Counted from the stretch's first letter, positions 1-9,338 are shown. The stretch: 64,000 nucleotides of DNA from an uncultured Dorea sp. (GCA_945870325.1 CAMBRQ010000002.1:1-64000), one strand, 5' to 3'. Notes: generated from the letters alone by a model not told the origin. Translations and numbers: made by a program.

Positions 1-40
1 GGAGCTGACTGCTACTAATCGGTCGAGGGCATGACCAAGC
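1..40 (+). rRNA. 23S rRNA, 3' end only
   Basis: The first 40 bases match the conserved 3' end of bacterial 23S rRNA (GGAGCTGAC, then ACTAATCGGTCGAGG, then ATGACC). The gene enters from outside the window. No 5S rRNA follows before the terminator at 105-135, so 5S must lie elsewhere in this operon or genome. The exact 3' end is uncertain by a few bases. Confidence 0.85.
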
Positions 41-104
41 AAGGTGATAGGTAAGCGGATGAAGAGTATTTCTTATATGCAGTTTTCAGGGTATATAATT
101 ATTG

Positions 105-135
105 AAAGCAACTAATGAGAATTAGTTGCTTTTTT
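105..135 (+). terminator. Intrinsic terminator of the rRNA operon
   Basis: A perfect 12-bp stem (105-116 with 121-132) closes on a GAGA tetraloop and runs into a T tract. It sits about 65 bases after the 23S end, as expected for the end of an rRNA transcript. Confidence 0.85.
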
Positions 136-166
136 CTATTTCATAAGTTACAAGACTATCTATAGA

Positions 167-367
167 TTATAGACTCATCTCAACTAAATGTGCAATAGCA
201 GTCGGATGATCGTCTTCTGTGAATCCCTGCGCGCAGGCCAGGATAATATTCACATAATCGGCAGACAGATCCAAAGTAGATGTAATATATTCGATATCTT
301 TACCCGTTTCATTCATCTCGATGACCTGCCGTACATCCTGTTCAATCTGTTTAAAATCTCTTTCCAT
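167..367 (-). CDS. Small conserved-type hypothetical protein
   Basis: This 66-residue acidic, soluble protein has no signal peptide or membrane segment. Its middle (residues about 25-45, including DIEYITSTLDLSADYV) looks helical and could be a degenerate helix-turn-helix of the kind seen in small PD-(D/E)XK-associated proteins, but I cannot assign a family. A GGAG ribosome binding site precedes the ATG by 9 bases. It lies 39 bases downstream of coaBC on the same strand and is probably co-transcribed with it. The function is unknown. Confidence 0.6.
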   Translation of the reverse strand: MERDFKQIEQDVRQVIEMNETGKDIEYITSTLDLSADYVNIILACAQGFTEDDHPTAIAHLVEMSL

Positions 368-406
368 CTGTTCATTCTCCTTTTTTTGTATCTTTTTGGT
401 GTGTAT

Positions 407-1606
407 CTAATTCTTCCTCCGTGCTAATATCTGATCTAACAGACGGAAGGCAACCTCATCTTTTCCCATGATTGGAAGTGTGGTCTCTGCATCTTTGGTG
501 ATCAGTGTGACGATGTTTGTATCGGTTTCGAATCCGGCACCCTGCACCTTAAGGTTATTGGCAACGATCATATCCAGGTTTTTCTTCGTTAATTTCTTCC
601 TGGAGTTTTCCAGCATATTTTCCGTCTCCATGGAGAATCCGCAGAGGAATTGTCCTGGTTTCTTATGATCTCCGAGATGTTTTAAGATGTCATCTGTACG
701 TTCCAATGGAATGGATAATTCGGCATCTGCTTTTTTTACTTTTTCATCTGCTACATGGCTTGGACGATAATCGGCAACAGCAGCAGCTTTGATAATAATG
801 TCCATATCATCACTTCTGGATGTAACAGCATCAAACATATCTTTCGCCGTTGTAATTGGAACAACATCCATGAACATCGGAGGTGTGAGGGCTGTCTTGC
901 CGGTTACCAGCGTCACATCTGCTCCTCTTAGCATACAGGCTTTCGCTATGTTGTATCCCATCTTTCCGGAAGAGTGGTTCGTAATATAGCGAACCGGATC
1001 GAGAGGTTCCTGGGTCGGTCCGGCGGTTACGAGAACCTTTAGGCCTTTCATATCTTTTTCATAGGCACAGCATCGGATAATGTGCTCATACAGTGTCTCA
1101 GGCTCCGGCATCTTACCGGCTCCAACATCCCCGCAGGCAAGGTATCCGCTTGCCGGAGTGATAACTTCCATGCCATATTTCTTTAATAGACTTAGGTTAT
1201 CCTGAGTGATAGGATTCTCATACATTCTGGTATTCATAGCAGGCGCAATAATCTTCGGCGCTTTGCTCGCAAGAATGGTGGTAGTGAGCATATCATCTGC
1301 AATGCCGTGAGCCAGTTTGGCAATGACATTGGCTGTGGCAGGTGCTACCATAATGACATCAGCCTTTTGGGCAAGTGCTATATGTTCTACCTTGAATTCA
1401 AAATTACGATCGAAAGTATCAGTCACACATTTGTGTCCGGTCAGAGATTCGAAGGTAATCGGATTGATGAAATTCTTAGCGTTCTCGGTCATGATGACAC
1501 GAACCTCGGCACCTGATTTTACAAGCATGCTTGCAAGGGATGCGCTTTTATATGCTGCGATTCCTCCGGTAACTCCGAGAAGAACGGTTTTATTCTCTAA
1601 TATCAT
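407..1606 (-). CDS. coaBC: Bifunctional phosphopantothenoylcysteine decarboxylase / phosphopantothenate-cysteine ligase
   Basis: CoaBC carries out two cytoplasmic steps of coenzyme A synthesis: it joins cysteine to 4'-phosphopantothenate (CoaB) and decarboxylates the product (CoaC, FMN-dependent). The N-terminal flavoprotein half shows GVTGGIAAYKS, the active-site His in EHIALA, PAMNTRMYENP, and the substrate clamp GYLACGDVGAGKMPE with its Cys. The C-terminal CoaB half begins near KGLKVLVTAGPTQEPLDPVR and contains NHSSGKMG and KAAAVADYRP. The length of 399 residues is normal for the fused enzyme. It is transcribed away from the XRE gene and followed by the small gene at 167-367. Confidence 0.97.
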   Translation of the reverse strand: MILENKTVLLGVTGGIAAYKSASLASMLVKSGAEVRVIMTENAKNFINPITFESLTGHKCVTDTFDRNFEFKVEHIALAQKADVIMVAPATANVIAKLAHGIADDMLTTTILASKAPKIIAPAMNTRMYENPITQDNLSLLKKYGMEVITPASGYLACGDVGAGKMPEPETLYEHIIRCCAYEKDMKGLKVLVTAGPTQEPLDPVRYITNHSSGKMGYNIAKACMLRGADVTLVTGKTALTPPMFMDVVPITTAKDMFDAVTSRSDDMDIIIKAAAVADYRPSHVADEKVKKADAELSIPLERTDDILKHLGDHKKPGQFLCGFSMETENMLENSRKKLTKKNLDMIVANNLKVQGAGFETDTNIVTLITKDAETTLPIMGKDEVAFRLLDQILARRKN

Positions 1607-1728
1607 AATAATTCCTTTCCAGATTTATTTTAATATCACTATAGCGTGTTTGCGGAAATGTTGCAAGGAAGAATTATAGAATGTTGGATCATTTATGCTG
1701 GATATGCCCTGTATCAGAACTATGTCTA

Positions 1729-1788
1729 TTGCAATATATTTCTAAATATTTTTTTTAGTATTGCAAAACATATATATTTATGTATAAT
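1729..1788 (+). promoter_or_regulatory. Promoter of the XRE-cupin gene with flanking inverted repeat
   Basis: A -35-like TTGCAA (1761-1766) and a consensus TATAAT (1783-1788) are 16 bases apart. An inverted repeat, TTGCAATA (1729-1736) and TATTGCAA (1759-1766), brackets the -35 box with a 22-base spacer. This is a plausible operator for autoregulation by the XRE-cupin protein or for control of the divergent coaBC gene. The promoter is seen directly; the operator role is inferred. Confidence 0.5.
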
Positions 1789-1853
1789 ATATAGTTGTTT
1801 GATAATAAAAAAAAAGTATAGTAATAGAAAACCCGATCAGAGGAGGTGTAATC

Positions 1854-2387
1854 TTGGATATCGGTAAAAAACTGAAGGAATTACGTATTCAAAATGATCT
1901 CACGCTGAATGATCTGGCTTCGAGGAGTGAATTGACGAAGGGGTTCCTCTCTCAGGTAGAGCGGAATCTGACAACACCTAGTATCGCAACTTTAGCGGAT
2001 ATTCTGGAGGCACTCGGAACGAATCTGTCGGAGTTCTTCCATGAAGAAGAGGAGAAGCAGATTGTATTCTCGAAGCAAGATTTCTTTGAGGATGAGCAGG
2101 ATGATTATAAGATAGAATGGGTAATTCCGAATGCACAGAGAAATAAGATGGAGCCAATCCTCCTGACGCTTAAGCCTCATACAAGAAGTCAGGAATTACT
2201 GGCACATCAGGGAGAAGAATTCGGTTATGTGTTGAAAGGAAATGTGACGTTAGTGCGCGGTGGTAAAAAGTACAAACTGAAAGCGCAGGAGACATTCTAT
2301 ATGGATGGATCGCGAAGTCATTATCTGTATAATCATGGGAGTGGTGAGGCGAAGGTACTGTGGATTACGACACCTCCGATGTTTTAA
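1854..2387 (+). CDS. XRE-cupin transcriptional regulator, probably of polyamine transport
   Basis: The start is TTG, chosen because a perfect AGGAGG (1841-1846) sits 7 bases upstream. Residues 5-60 are an XRE helix-turn-helix (LKELRIQNDLTLNDLA, then SELTKGFLSQVER). Residues about 110-175 form a cupin_2 sensor barrel with GEEFGYVLKGNVTL and a histidine near the end (SRSHYLYNHG). This architecture is that of PuuR-like regulators, which commonly sit beside spermidine/putrescine importers. It lies 77 bases upstream of potA, so control of the pot operon is the natural reading. The ligand cannot be read from the sequence. Confidence 0.88.
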   Translation: MDIGKKLKELRIQNDLTLNDLASRSELTKGFLSQVERNLTTPSIATLADILEALGTNLSEFFHEEEEKQIVFSKQDFFEDEQDDYKIEWVIPNAQRNKMEPILLTLKPHTRSQELLAHQGEEFGYVLKGNVTLVRGGKKYKLKAQETFYMDGSRSHYLYNHGSGEAKVLWITTPPMF

Positions 2388-2464
2388 TTGTCGAAATATG
2401 TCGAGTAAAGTGCTGGCGACATGAAGTAAGTATTTTGAAATACAGGGGAAGGAGAAGGTGATAA

Positions 2465-4042
2465 ATGGAACAAAAGAAGTTAATTGAATTCCGGGATATT
2501 GTGAAGACTTTTGACGGACAGATTGTCTTAAAGAGTGTGAATCTTGATATCTATGAGAATGAATTTGTAACACTGTTGGGACCCAGCGGATGTGGGAAGA
2601 CTACGCTTTTAAGGATTCTTGGAGGATTCCTGGAGGCAGATGAGGGAAAGGTAATCTTCGATGGAGAGGAGATCAGCCAGAAGCCTCCGTATGAGAGGGA
2701 ACTGAATACTGTGTTCCAGAAGTACGCATTATTCCCACATCTGAGTGTGTATGAGAATATTGCGTTTGGACTGAAGATTAAGAAGATGAGTAAGGATGTC
2801 ATCGAGCAGAAGGTTATGAAGATGCTCAAACTGATCGGTCTGGAAGGATATGAGAATAAGAATACAACGTTGTTATCCGGTGGTCAGCAGCAGAGAGTTG
2901 CAATTGCAAGAGCGCTGGTGAATGAACCGAAGGTTCTGCTTTTGGACGAGCCTCTGGCTGCTCTGGATCTGAAACTGAGAAAAGAGATGCAGTATGAATT
3001 GAAGCGTATCCAGCGGGAAGTAGGAATCACATTTATCTTTGTAACACATGATCAGGAGGAGGCGCTTACGATGTCTGATAAAATCGTGGTTATGAAGAAT
3101 GGTGAGATCCAGCAGGTGGGAACGCCGCAGGAGATCTATAACGAGCCTGCGAATCGATATGTTGCCAACTTTATTGGAGAGAGTAATATTCTTCCGGGAG
3201 TCATGCTGGAGGATTATAAGGTGCGGTTTGATGACATTACATTCGATTGTGTTGATTTCGGATTCAAGGAAAATGAACCGGTAGATGTCGTGATACGACC
3301 GGAGGACATTGATATCGTGGATGTGAAGAATGGCAAATTGACCGGAGAGGTATTAAGTGTTCTGTTCAAAGGCGTTCATTACGAGATTATCGTAGAGACG
3401 GTGCCTGGTACCAGTGTAACGGTGAATATGCGGGTAATCAGGAATCATGATGTGACCAGTGAGGATGGCAAGGAGAAGATCAGTGCGAACAATTTCTACG
3501 TGGATCTGGAGGATGTAAAGGAGTTGGATGATAAGGAGATTATTGCCCGCTCTAATGCACAGGCGTGGGATCCGGAGACGGATGATTATATCTCCATCGC
3601 GAAGATCGAATATGACCTTCTGGAGGAGGAGGGACAGTATCCGGTTACCTTCTCTACCTCGAATGGAACATGCATTGAACGTACCATATTTGTAGTCAAC
3701 CAGCCATTCGTTAAGAATGAGAAGGCGAATGAGGCGGTTATGGCATTCAATTTCCTCAAGACGGTGGATGAAATCACGGAATCACAGGCATTGGATACGG
3801 ATCTAAAGACCTGGGCGAATGCACAGGGATGGAAATTAAGTGATGAGGATCAGAGTGTGGACATCAATGTAGATTATGATTTTGATCCGGAGACTGTGAC
3901 AGAGGGTGTCTACAAGATTACCTTTTCTACGACAGGACGTGAACTTAAGATTCATACGACAGACTATACGGAGGAAGGTCAGGAGGTCGGACTGACATTC
4001 TTCCCGGAAGATATCCATGTTATGTCGAGGATGATATTCTAG
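2465..4042 (+). CDS. potA: Spermidine/putrescine ABC transporter ATPase PotA with an insertion in its TOBE domain
   Basis: PotA powers import of spermidine and putrescine. Residues 1-240 are a complete ABC ATPase: Walker [10 protein letters not shown] (39-47), signature LSGGQQQR, Walker B LLLDEP and the H-loop THD. The TOBE domain starts at about residue 265 ([14 protein letters not shown]) but breaks after HYEIIVET at about 313 and resumes at [10 protein letters not shown] (about 492), ending with the usual [13 protein letters not shown]. The roughly 175-residue insert holds two related Ig-like units, each with NAQ(A/G)W and EGxYxxTFST motifs. The usual length is 350-380 residues; this one is 525. 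It starts the pot operon and abuts potB with no gap. Confidence 0.95.
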   Translation: MEQKKLIEFRDIVKTFDGQIVLKSVNLDIYENEFVTLLGPSGCGKTTLLRILGGFLEADEGKVIFDGEEISQKPPYERELNTVFQKYALFPHLSVYENIAFGLKIKKMSKDVIEQKVMKMLKLIGLEGYENKNTTLLSGGQQQRVAIARALVNEPKVLLLDEPLAALDLKLRKEMQYELKRIQREVGITFIFVTHDQEEALTMSDKIVVMKNGEIQQVGTPQEIYNEPANRYVANFIGESNILPGVMLEDYKVRFDDITFDCVDFGFKENEPVDVVIRPEDIDIVDVKNGKLTGEVLSVLFKGVHYEIIVETVPGTSVTVNMRVIRNHDVTSEDGKEKISANNFYVDLEDVKELDDKEIIARSNAQAWDPETDDYISIAKIEYDLLEEEGQYPVTFSTSNGTCIERTIFVVNQPFVKNEKANEAVMAFNFLKTVDEITESQALDTDLKTWANAQGWKLSDEDQSVDINVDYDFDPETVTEGVYKITFSTTGRELKIHTTDYTEEGQEVGLTFFPEDIHVMSRMIF

Positions 4043-4879
4043 ATGAAACGATTTTCACAACTGGCAATTCCGTATATCGTGTGGGCGGCGATTATGCTGG
4101 TACTTCCGATGGCGTTGATTGCACTGTATTCAGTGACAGAGCTGGGGAATACCATCATCTCGTTTTCCTTCACGCTGGATCATTACGTCAAATTCTTTAC
4201 CGACCCGGATTTTTTGATTATCCTTTGGCGTTCGATCCTGATTGCGGTTAAAACGACTGTGATCTGCCTGATTCTCGGCTATCCGGTGGCATATTATATC
4301 GCCCGGTGTAAAGAGAAGGTGCAGAATATCCTGGTTCTTTGCATTACGATTCCAATGTGGATTAATATGCTGGTGAGAACCTATGCGTGGATTGGTCTTC
4401 TAAGCGAAGGAGGGCTTATCTGGAAGATCTTTCATTTCTTTGGATGGAATGGATCAGAATTGTTGTATACGGAAGGCTCGGTTCTTCTGGGAATGGTATA
4501 TAATTTCCTGCCGTTTATGATTCTTCAGATTAATACGGCACTGTGCAAGATGGATCATTCTCTGCTGGAGGCAAGTGCGGATCTGGGAGCAGCGCCTGCG
4601 CAGACATTCCTGCGTGTGACTCTGCCGTTATCGCTTCCAGGTGTCATTAACGGAATTACGCTGGTGTTCCTGCCGGCAGTCAGTTCCTTCTTCATCCCGA
4701 AACTTCTGGGTGGAGGACAGTACTTCCTGATCGGTAACCTGATTGAGAATCAGTTTATCACGGTAGGTGAATGGAACTTTGGAAGTGCCATCTCTATGAT
4801 TATGGCAGTGATCATGATGCTGCTTATGATGGCAGTCCGTAGGATAGAACTTAGGAATCAAGGTGGAAAGGGGGAATAA
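4043..4879 (+). CDS. potB: Spermidine/putrescine ABC transporter permease PotB
   Basis: This 278-residue membrane protein has about six transmembrane segments and the EAA loop that contacts the ATPase (EASADLGAAPAQTFLRVTLP). It is the first permease subunit of the PotABCD polyamine importer. Its ATG follows directly after the potA stop codon, which implies translational coupling, and potCD starts 5 bases after its own stop. Confidence 0.95.
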   Translation: MKRFSQLAIPYIVWAAIMLVLPMALIALYSVTELGNTIISFSFTLDHYVKFFTDPDFLIILWRSILIAVKTTVICLILGYPVAYYIARCKEKVQNILVLCITIPMWINMLVRTYAWIGLLSEGGLIWKIFHFFGWNGSELLYTEGSVLLGMVYNFLPFMILQINTALCKMDHSLLEASADLGAAPAQTFLRVTLPLSLPGVINGITLVFLPAVSSFFIPKLLGGGQYFLIGNLIENQFITVGEWNFGSAISMIMAVIMMLLMMAVRRIELRNQGGKGE

Positions 4880-4884
4880 TCATT

Positions 4885-6777
4885 ATGAAAAAAGGAAATC
4901 GCCCTTTTGGAAAGATATTGATGATCTTGATGATTGTATTCTTCTATCTGCCAATTGTATACATGATCATCTTTTCGTTTAATGAAGGGAAGTCTCTGAC
5001 AAGTTTTACCGGATTCTCTCTTCGCTGGTATCAGCATATGCTGGAATCGAACGATATGATGGAATCTTTGTATACGACCTTCAGTGTAGCGATCATTGCT
5101 ACGCTGATCTCGACGGTAGTAGGTACGATTGCGGCGATTGGTCTGAGCAAGTCTAAGAAGATCATTCGTGATATCATGGAACAGGTGGACAACCTTCCGC
5201 TTATGAATCCGGAGATTGTTACGGCAATTGGATTCATGCTGCTGTTCATCACATTCAAGGTGGAGAAGGGGTATGTTACCATGCTTCTGGCACATATTGC
5301 CTTCTGTATTCCGTATGTGATTCTTTCGGTAATGCCGAAGATCCGTTCACTGGACCCGAATCTTGCGGATGCGGCGATGGATCTGGGAGCGACACCGAGC
5401 CAGGCGCTTGTGAAGGTTATTGTGCCTCAGATTACGCCTGGAATTATATCAGGGTCGCTGATTGCATTTACCATGTCAGTGGATGATTTTATCATCTCGT
5501 ATTTTGTAACAGGCGGAGGAGTGAAGAACTTAAGTATCATGGTCTATACCATGAGTAAGCGGGTGAATCCGAGTATTAATGCCATCTCTACTCTTGTGGT
5601 TGTGATTATTACAGTGGTGCTGGTACTCATCAATGTGGCACCTGCATTTCTGGCAAAACGTGCAAAAAAGGATGAGATCAAAGGGCGCAGGATGATGGTT
5701 CCGGCTGTGGCTGCAATCTGTGTGGTGCTGGCAATTGTCGGTGTGCGCGGTCTGAATAATAAGACTTCCTCTCGTCCATACGAAGGGCAGACGCTCTATG
5801 TCTATAACTGGGGAGAGTACACTGGGGAGAATATTCTCAGGGATTTTGAGGAAGAGACTGGTGCAAAAGTGGTTATGGAGAATTTTGATTCCAATGAGCA
5901 GATGTACATTAAGGTTGCCAATGGAGAGGCGTATGATATCCTCGTGCCAAGTGATTACATGATCCAGCGTTTAATCCAGGAAGGGTATCTGCAGAAACTG
6001 GATCATTCCAAACTTGATTGTATGGATAAGTTGACAGATGATGTGAAGAATCTTCCGTATGATCCCGGAAATGAATATTCTGTGCCGTATTTTTGGGGAA
6101 CGGTTGGCATTGTCTATGATAAGAACAAAGTGGATATCAGGGATCTGGAACGGGAAGGCTATAATATCTTTCTGGATGAGAAATACCGGGGTGATATCTA
6201 TCTCTATGATTCAGAGCGTGACGCTTTCATGATGGCGTTAAAGGCATTGGGATATTCTATGAACACGGAGAATTCTCAAGAATTACAGGAAGCATTTGAT
6301 TGGCTGGTGCAGTGTGTACAGACCATGGAGCCTGAGATTGTGATGGATGAAATCATCGATAATATGGCGCAGGGAAGAAAAGCGCTGGGATTGATCTATT
6401 CTGGTGATGCAACCTATGTCATGGATGAGAATGAGAATATGGGCTATTACCTGCCGGAGACGGGAACGAATCTTTGGTCCGATGCGATGGTAATTCCGAA
6501 GAATGCTAAGAATCCGGAACTGGCACATGCATTTATCAATTATGCCAGTGATTATGCGGGAGCTTATGACAATTCAAGTTATGTAGGATATACCTCGGCG
6601 AATCAGGAAGTTATGGAAGACCTGTCCGGTGAGGGCGGAGACTTTGAAGGAATCAATGCGTATATTCCGCGGAGTGACAATGAGATGGATGAAGTCTTCG
6701 TATATAATGAGGCTACAAAGAAGGAAATCAGTAATCTCTGGAGTAAAGTGAAGATTGCGGCAAGTAATGCAGATTAA
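4885..6777 (+). CDS. PotC-PotD fusion: polyamine permease joined to its substrate-binding protein
   Basis: Residues 1-265 are a PotC-type permease with six predicted membrane segments and an EAA loop (DAAMDLGATPSQALVKVIVP). A further hydrophobic segment at about 272-288 (PAVAAICVVLAIVG) leads to a PotD-type binding domain from about residue 300 (YVYNWGEYTGENIL, then DILVPSDYMIQRL and VPYFWGTVGIVYDK). The binding domain is therefore tethered outside the membrane by the permease rather than by a lipid anchor. No stop codon or frameshift separates the halves. The fusion means the operon potA-potB-potCD encodes a complete importer in three genes. Confidence 0.95.
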   Translation: MKKGNRPFGKILMILMIVFFYLPIVYMIIFSFNEGKSLTSFTGFSLRWYQHMLESNDMMESLYTTFSVAIIATLISTVVGTIAAIGLSKSKKIIRDIMEQVDNLPLMNPEIVTAIGFMLLFITFKVEKGYVTMLLAHIAFCIPYVILSVMPKIRSLDPNLADAAMDLGATPSQALVKVIVPQITPGIISGSLIAFTMSVDDFIISYFVTGGGVKNLSIMVYTMSKRVNPSINAISTLVVVIITVVLVLINVAPAFLAKRAKKDEIKGRRMMVPAVAAICVVLAIVGVRGLNNKTSSRPYEGQTLYVYNWGEYTGENILRDFEEETGAKVVMENFDSNEQMYIKVANGEAYDILVPSDYMIQRLIQEGYLQKLDHSKLDCMDKLTDDVKNLPYDPGNEYSVPYFWGTVGIVYDKNKVDIRDLEREGYNIFLDEKYRGDIYLYDSERDAFMMALKALGYSMNTENSQELQEAFDWLVQCVQTMEPEIVMDEIIDNMAQGRKALGLIYSGDATYVMDENENMGYYLPETGTNLWSDAMVIPKNAKNPELAHAFINYASDYAGAYDNSSYVGYTSANQEVMEDLSGEGGDFEGINAYIPRSDNEMDEVFVYNEATKKEISNLWSKVKIAASNAD

Positions 6778-6794
6778 GAGAAAGAGGTACAGAT

Positions 6795-7415
6795 ATGAAG
6801 AAAATAGCGATGCTGGGGCTGGTCCTGCTTCTGGGTATGAGCCTGGCGGGCTGTAAAGATGAAGAAAAGGCGGCAGAGAGTGAGGCGGCTTCCCCGGAGG
6901 AAGCAGAAGCGGATCAGGAAGATGGGAAAGAAGCAGATACACTGGAGATAGAAGATGGATCAGAGAAAGTATTTACCTTGTATACGGAAGATAAAAGTGC
7001 CAGCATTCAGATAAGAATGCTGGCAGGATATGCGGAATCGGGATATTCATCAGAGACATCCCTGGCTTTCCAGAATCTGGAAGGTGGAAATGAGAATGTG
7101 ACGCAATTGAATCTTCGACTTGTAACAGATAGTGAAGAGACGATTATGACAACAGCGCAGCAGGAAGTACAGTACCTTCTCAGCGCTAACTCGGATGATG
7201 GAGGAGTCGTGGATGAAGTACAGGAAAAGATACAAGGCGATAAGCAGTGGTCGTACTTTTATTATTCCATGGAAGGGCTGGAAGGATACCGTATATGGAC
7301 CAGTTTGGATAATGGCTGCGTACTTTCTTGTACGGTCGAGAATCTGGGGACGGGTTTGGAGCCGTTGGATGTGGATTATATTATACAGGAATTGAGTTCG
7401 GATATTCAGTCGTAA
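6795..7415 (+). CDS. Predicted lipoprotein of unknown function at the end of the pot operon
   Basis: The protein has a signal peptide ending in a lipobox (LAGC, Cys about residue 20), then a Glu/Ala-rich acidic linker to about residue 55, then a single domain of about 150 residues. The start follows potCD by 17 bases with a usable AGAGG site, so it is probably the last gene of the operon. I do not recognise the domain. It could be an accessory surface protein of the polyamine importer, but only its position suggests this. Confidence 0.75.
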   Translation: MKKIAMLGLVLLLGMSLAGCKDEEKAAESEAASPEEAEADQEDGKEADTLEIEDGSEKVFTLYTEDKSASIQIRMLAGYAESGYSSETSLAFQNLEGGNENVTQLNLRLVTDSEETIMTTAQQEVQYLLSANSDDGGVVDEVQEKIQGDKQWSYFYYSMEGLEGYRIWTSLDNGCVLSCTVENLGTGLEPLDVDYIIQELSSDIQS

Positions 7416-7473
7416 ATCCAAAATGGCGTTCATCTGAGAAAGCAAAACTTTGAATAAAATTGTTGAGAAAACC

Positions 7474-7505
7474 AGCGCTCGGTGATATAATGTCACCGAG
7501 CGTTA
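7474..7505 (+). terminator. Probable intrinsic terminator of the pot operon
   Basis: A perfect 10-bp GC-rich stem (7476-7485 CGCTCGGTGA with 7493-7502) has a 7-base loop and is followed by a weak T-rich tail. It lies 60 bases after the last gene of the operon. Confidence 0.6.
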
Positions 7506-7512
7506 TTCACAG

Positions 7513-7738
7513 GATCGGGCAGGTGACTGCGCGATCAGGAAAATGCATCACAGAATCATAAGACATACTCTTCATATATAAAGTACATGGCAGAGGATGG
7601 TGCTGACCGTTTGGCGGCAACCGGAAAGAGTCTGTGTGTTTTTCTTGTGTAATTATCGCTTATTTTTCCCATAATACATGGCTGAAAGACAGGGAACGCT
7701 TATATTGCGCCGTTTTATCAGCAGAAAAGGAGATTAAG
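7513..7738 (+). other. Long untranslated leader upstream of the ECF S-component gene
   Basis: Between the pot terminator and the ECF gene there are more than 220 bases without a convincing gene. A compact hairpin lies at about 7514-7537: GATCG pairs with CGATC, then GCAG pairs with CTGC, closing on a GTGA tetraloop. A second GC-rich structured stretch spans about 7590-7640. ECF S-component genes are often under riboswitch control, but I do not see the conserved core of the THF, TPP, FMN, cobalamin or preQ1 classes. The structure is seen; a regulatory role is inferred. Confidence 0.35.
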
Positions 7739-8368
7739 ATGACAACAAAAGTAAACACGACAACAAAAACAAACACAAGTGGGCGCACACGCTATATGGT
7801 GGAACTGGCGCTGATGATCGCCATTATATTTATCATGGCATTCACACCACTGGGGTATCTGAAGACACCGGGACTTTCCATTACGTTCCTTACCGTTCCG
7901 GTTGCGGTAGGCGCTATGATCCTGGGACCGCAGGGCGGAGCCATCTGTGGCCTTGCTTTTGGGATTACCAGCCTGGTGCAGTGTTTTGGAGCCAGTGCAT
8001 TCGGGGCAGTGCTTCTTGGGATCAATCCTTTTGGAACTGCATTTACCTGTATTGTACCCCGGGTGCTTGAGGGACTTTTGTGTGGGTTGATTTTTAAGGC
8101 GGTAAGGACAAAGAAGACGAATCTTGCCTATGCAATCGGTGGATTATCCTGCCCGGTGCTGAATACGATTCTGTATATGTCCTCGCTTGTGCTGTTCTTC
8201 TATAATACAGATTATATTCAGGGCTTCGTGGAGACGCTTGGAGTGTCGAATCCGCTGACTTTTGTGGCAGCATTTGTAGGGCTGCAGGGAGTGATCGAAG
8301 CGGTTGTATGTACGATAGTGGCGGCTGCAGTAGCGCGTGCTTTAGCAGCAGCGTTAAAAGCGGTATAG
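7739..8368 (+). CDS. ECF transporter S-component (vitamin-type substrate-binding membrane subunit)
   Basis: The start at 7739 has an AGGAG site 7 bases upstream; an upstream in-frame extension lacks one. The 209-residue product has a polar Thr/Asn/Lys-rich N-terminus and about six membrane segments. It matches the S-component pattern of energy-coupling factor importers (PLGYLKTPGLSITFLTVPVAVGAMILGP, split here as a long first loop and helix). The shared EcfA/EcfT energising module is not in this window. The substrate is not identifiable. The next gene, a peptidase that could release beta-alanine-type products, raises a pantothenate-related role only as a guess. Confidence 0.8.
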   Translation: MTTKVNTTTKTNTSGRTRYMVELALMIAIIFIMAFTPLGYLKTPGLSITFLTVPVAVGAMILGPQGGAICGLAFGITSLVQCFGASAFGAVLLGINPFGTAFTCIVPRVLEGLLCGLIFKAVRTKKTNLAYAIGGLSCPVLNTILYMSSLVLFFYNTDYIQGFVETLGVSNPLTFVAAFVGLQGVIEAVVCTIVAAAVARALAAALKAV

Positions 8369-8399
8369 AAAGATACAAAGGTAAGTGTGGAGGTGCAGG

Positions 8400-9338
8400 A
8401 TGGAACAGGATGCAATCTTACAGGAGATTCCGATAACGGATGTGGAAGGACTTCGTATTGGTAACGCCCAGGATGACGAGGCAAAGACCGGAGTAACAGT
8501 TCTTCTTTTTGATAAGGGTGCCAGAGTCGGCGTGGATATAAGCGGCGGCGGTCCGGCTTCCAGAGAGACTGGGTTAGCGGATCCGTTGACGGCAGATAAC
8601 CCGGTGAATGCAATCGTGCTTTCCGGTGGCTCTGCCTATGGGCTGGCAGCAGCGGATGGCGTTATGTGTTACCTGGAGGAACATGGGATTGGCTACGATA
8701 CGGGCTTTTCCAAGGTGCCTTTGGTGTGTCAGTCTTGTATCTATGACCTGGGCTTCGGACGGGCGGATGTAAGGCCGGACGCGGATATGGGATATGCGGC
8801 ATGTGAAGATGCTAAAGATAATCATCCAGAGTGTGGCAGTGTCGGAGCTGGATGCGGTGCGACGGTTGGGAAACTTTACGGAATGGACCGTGCTTCCAAG
8901 TCCGGGATTGGCATTCATGCGGTGCAGGTCGGGAAACTTGTGATGGCAGCAGTGGTTGTGGTAAATGCACTGGGAGATATCTTTGATCCGTCTAATGGGC
9001 GCAAACTTGCCGGATTGCGGACGGAGGATGGCAGTGGATTTGTAAGTACCTGCCATGAGATATATAAGATCAGTAAACGGACGGATATGTTTACGGGAAA
9101 TACTACCATTGGAGCGGTGGTTACCAACGGAAAGTTTGCCAAGGCAGAGATGAGTAAGATTGCTTCCATGGCGAGATGTGGCTACGCAAGATGTATTAAT
9201 CCGGTGGGAACTATGGCAGATGGGGATACGATCTATGCTGCATCTGTCGGAGATGTGGAAGCGGATATTAATGTGGTCGGAACGCTGGCAGCAGAGGTTA
9301 TGGCAGAGGCTATTGTGAAAGCAGTTGGGAATGTATAG
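8400..9338 (+). CDS. P1 family peptidase (DmpA/BapA/NylC-type N-terminal nucleophile hydrolase)
   Basis: The 312-residue protein belongs to peptidase family S58/P1, which self-cleaves to expose a catalytic N-terminal residue and hydrolyses amino-terminal or beta-alanyl amide bonds. The family core is visible: GxxVGVDISGGGPASRET, NAIVLSGGSAYGLAAADG, and GNTTIGAVVTN, where autocleavage would fall between Asn234 and Thr235 as in NylC. ATG 8400 is chosen over a GTG at 8385 because the GGAGG at 8389-8393 lies between them. It follows the ECF gene by 31 bases and is probably co-transcribed with it. There is no signal peptide, so it acts in the cytoplasm. Confidence 0.88.
   Translation: MEQDAILQEIPITDVEGLRIGNAQDDEAKTGVTVLLFDKGARVGVDISGGGPASRETGLADPLTADNPVNAIVLSGGSAYGLAAADGVMCYLEEHGIGYDTGFSKVPLVCQSCIYDLGFGRADVRPDADMGYAACEDAKDNHPECGSVGAGCGATVGKLYGMDRASKSGIGIHAVQVGKLVMAAVVVVNALGDIFDPSNGRKLAGLRTEDGSGFVSTCHEIYKISKRTDMFTGNTTIGAVVTNGKFAKAEMSKIASMARCGYARCINPVGTMADGDTIYAASVGDVEADINVVGTLAAEVMAEAIVKAVGNV

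Noticed and set aside
7513..7650. Known riboswitch upstream of the ECF gene
   Set aside because: The conserved cores of THF, TPP, FMN, cobalamin and preQ1 riboswitches were looked for by eye and not found; only an unassigned leader is claimed.
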